14,225 nucleotides of DNA, from positions 1 through 14,225 of the forward strand of contig JBDKTK010000428.1 in the NCBI GenBank assembly GCA_039680225.1. Reading direction: 5' to 3'. Origin of the DNA: JBDKTK01 sp039680225 (GTDB lineage: Bacteria > Desulfobacterota > Syntrophia > Syntrophales > UBA4778). The stretch's first letter is position 1. Each line of letters opens with the position of its first letter. Shown in pieces: positions 13,425 to 14,225 of this stretch. A program made the position numbers and the translations under genes. Below the pieces are notes generated by a model. It saw only the letters and a list, made by a program, of their open reading frames with translations. It was not told the origin of the DNA and did not search any database.

Positions 13425-14225
13425 ATGATCGGGAAAAGAGTCGTTGTTGTCGGAGCAGGCTGCGCTGGCCTGATGGCCACATATGTTTTGAAGAAGAACG
13501 GCGTGGAAGTCATTACACTTGAGTCCACCGCAGCGGCGGGGGGCAGATGCCGCAACATCACGAGAAACGGATACAATATTTCCCTTGGGGCAGGCATGAC
13601 CGAGCCCCAGTGGCTGACGACATATAATCTCTGCAAGGAACTGGGCATCACTGATGAAATGGTCCCGGTCACCAAGGCCAGGATGGGATTTTACCGCAAC
13701 GGCAGGATTCACTATATGCTCGCAAAGGGCGGGCCCCTCGACCATCTCATGAACCTTCCCGAAACACTGCGCTTCAGGGGCATGCCTCTCCAGGCGATTC
13801 CCGATATCCTTAAACTCGGGCTGGCCATGAAAAAAAGGCTGAAGGCGTGTGATATCGAGAAACGCAACTTCGACGCCCTGTTGGACCTGGGAAATGTGAG
13901 TTCCTACGATTACGCCATGAAGTACGCCGGACCCGAAGCGGTGTACAGCCTTGCCGACCCCTTCATGAACTCCATGGTGCTGACCAGACCCGAGAGGGTG
14001 TGCATCGCCCATCTCATGGCGCTTATGAGCCTGACGCAGGGGATGAACGGCATGTTGCGGGGCATGGGTTCCATAACCGCGGCGCTGTATGAGAAAGTCA
14101 GGGATTCGGTCCGATTTTCAACACAGGTTGATCAGATCGTGATTAAAGACAGGAAGGTCAGGGGCGTTGAAACGAAAGAAGGGTTCATCGAGGCCGACCA
14201 GGTTATTTGTGCGACTGACGCCTTT
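13425..14225 (+). CDS. FAD-dependent oxidoreductase, phytoene desaturase / protoporphyrinogen oxidase superfamily (3' end outside window)
   Basis: The plus-strand frame is open from the ATG at 13425 (AAGGG eight bases upstream) to the window edge, giving 267 codons. The N-terminus is a classical FAD Rossmann fold: V-V-V-V-G-A-G-C-A-G-L with GxGxxG at residues 10-15, ribose-binding Glu33, and the GGRC motif at 39-42. This arrangement is shared by phytoene desaturases, protoporphyrinogen oxidase (HemG/HemY) and flavin amine oxidases. The conserved GMGSITAALYEKVRDSVRF block (about 205-225) is the second dinucleotide-binding region of the same superfamily, in which FAD accepts electrons during desaturation or oxidation. 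Such proteins are typically 420-500 residues, so nearly half is missing and no subfamily can be fixed. It is divergent from the CrtC-like lipoprotein gene, which favours an isoprenoid or lipid substrate, although tetrapyrrole oxidation would suit the neighbouring operon. Confidence 0.85.
   Translation, partial: MIGKRVVVVGAGCAGLMATYVLKKNGVEVITLESTAAAGGRCRNITRNGYNISLGAGMTEPQWLTTYNLCKELGITDEMVPVTKARMGFYRNGRIHYMLAKGGPLDHLMNLPETLRFRGMPLQAIPDILKLGLAMKKRLKACDIEKRNFDALLDLGNVSSYDYAMKYAGPEAVYSLADPFMNSMVLTRPERVCIAHLMALMSLTQGMNGMLRGMGSITAALYEKVRDSVRFSTQVDQIVIKDRKVRGVETKEGFIEADQVICATDAF

Noticed and set aside
13332..14012. A 226-residue minus-strand frame opposite the FAD oxidoreductase
   Set aside because: The plus-strand frame has an exact FAD-binding fold and a good ribosome-binding site; the minus frame is its antisense shadow.

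Overview
This window reads as a chromosomal accessory island from an anaerobic, moderately GC-rich Gram-negative bacterium. A deltaproteobacterial (Desulfobacterota-type) source is my guess, from the style of the proteins only; no rRNA, tRNA or housekeeping marker is present to fix it. Outer-membrane transport genes make a diderm certain. Almost everything lies on the minus strand, so the island is best read from right to left.

From about 12145 down to 1 lies one long, tightly packed minus-strand transcription unit: a possible 48-residue small protein, tonB, a short (group 2 type) exbB-exbD pair, a 742-residue TonB-dependent outer-membrane receptor, a periplasmic binding protein, a FecCD/BtuC-type permease, a BtuD/FepC-type ATPase, a DrrA-type ATPase and its ABC-2 permease (an exporter pair), and a very large CobN/BchH-type chelatase subunit whose 3' end runs off the left edge. 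Several junctions overlap by 1 to 4 bases (two GTGA overlaps and one TGATG), so translation is probably coupled through the importer ATPase, the exporter and the chelatase. The layout describes uptake of a metal-bearing ligand, most likely a metallotetrapyrrole, corrinoid or metal chelate, across both membranes, together with a cytoplasmic metal-handling enzyme and an exporter. No CobS, CobT, BchI or BchD partner and no recognisable cobalamin riboswitch is visible. The CobN-like protein carries two cysteine-rich insertions or replacements that I do not recall in the classical aerobic CobN. This leaves room for a role other than cobalt insertion, for example tetrapyrrole demetallation as proposed for HmuS-type CobN homologues.

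The right end (12261-14225) is a different module: a minus-strand lipoprotein of the CrtC/AttH (hydroxyneurosporene synthase-like) family, divergent across 162 bases from a plus-strand FAD-dependent oxidoreductase of the phytoene desaturase / protoporphyrinogen oxidase / amine oxidase superfamily that runs off the right edge.

Regulatory structure is concentrated in the leader between the lipoprotein gene and tonB (small ORF, inverted repeats, a T8 tract, a candidate promoter) and in a perfect 11-bp stem between exbD and the receptor gene.
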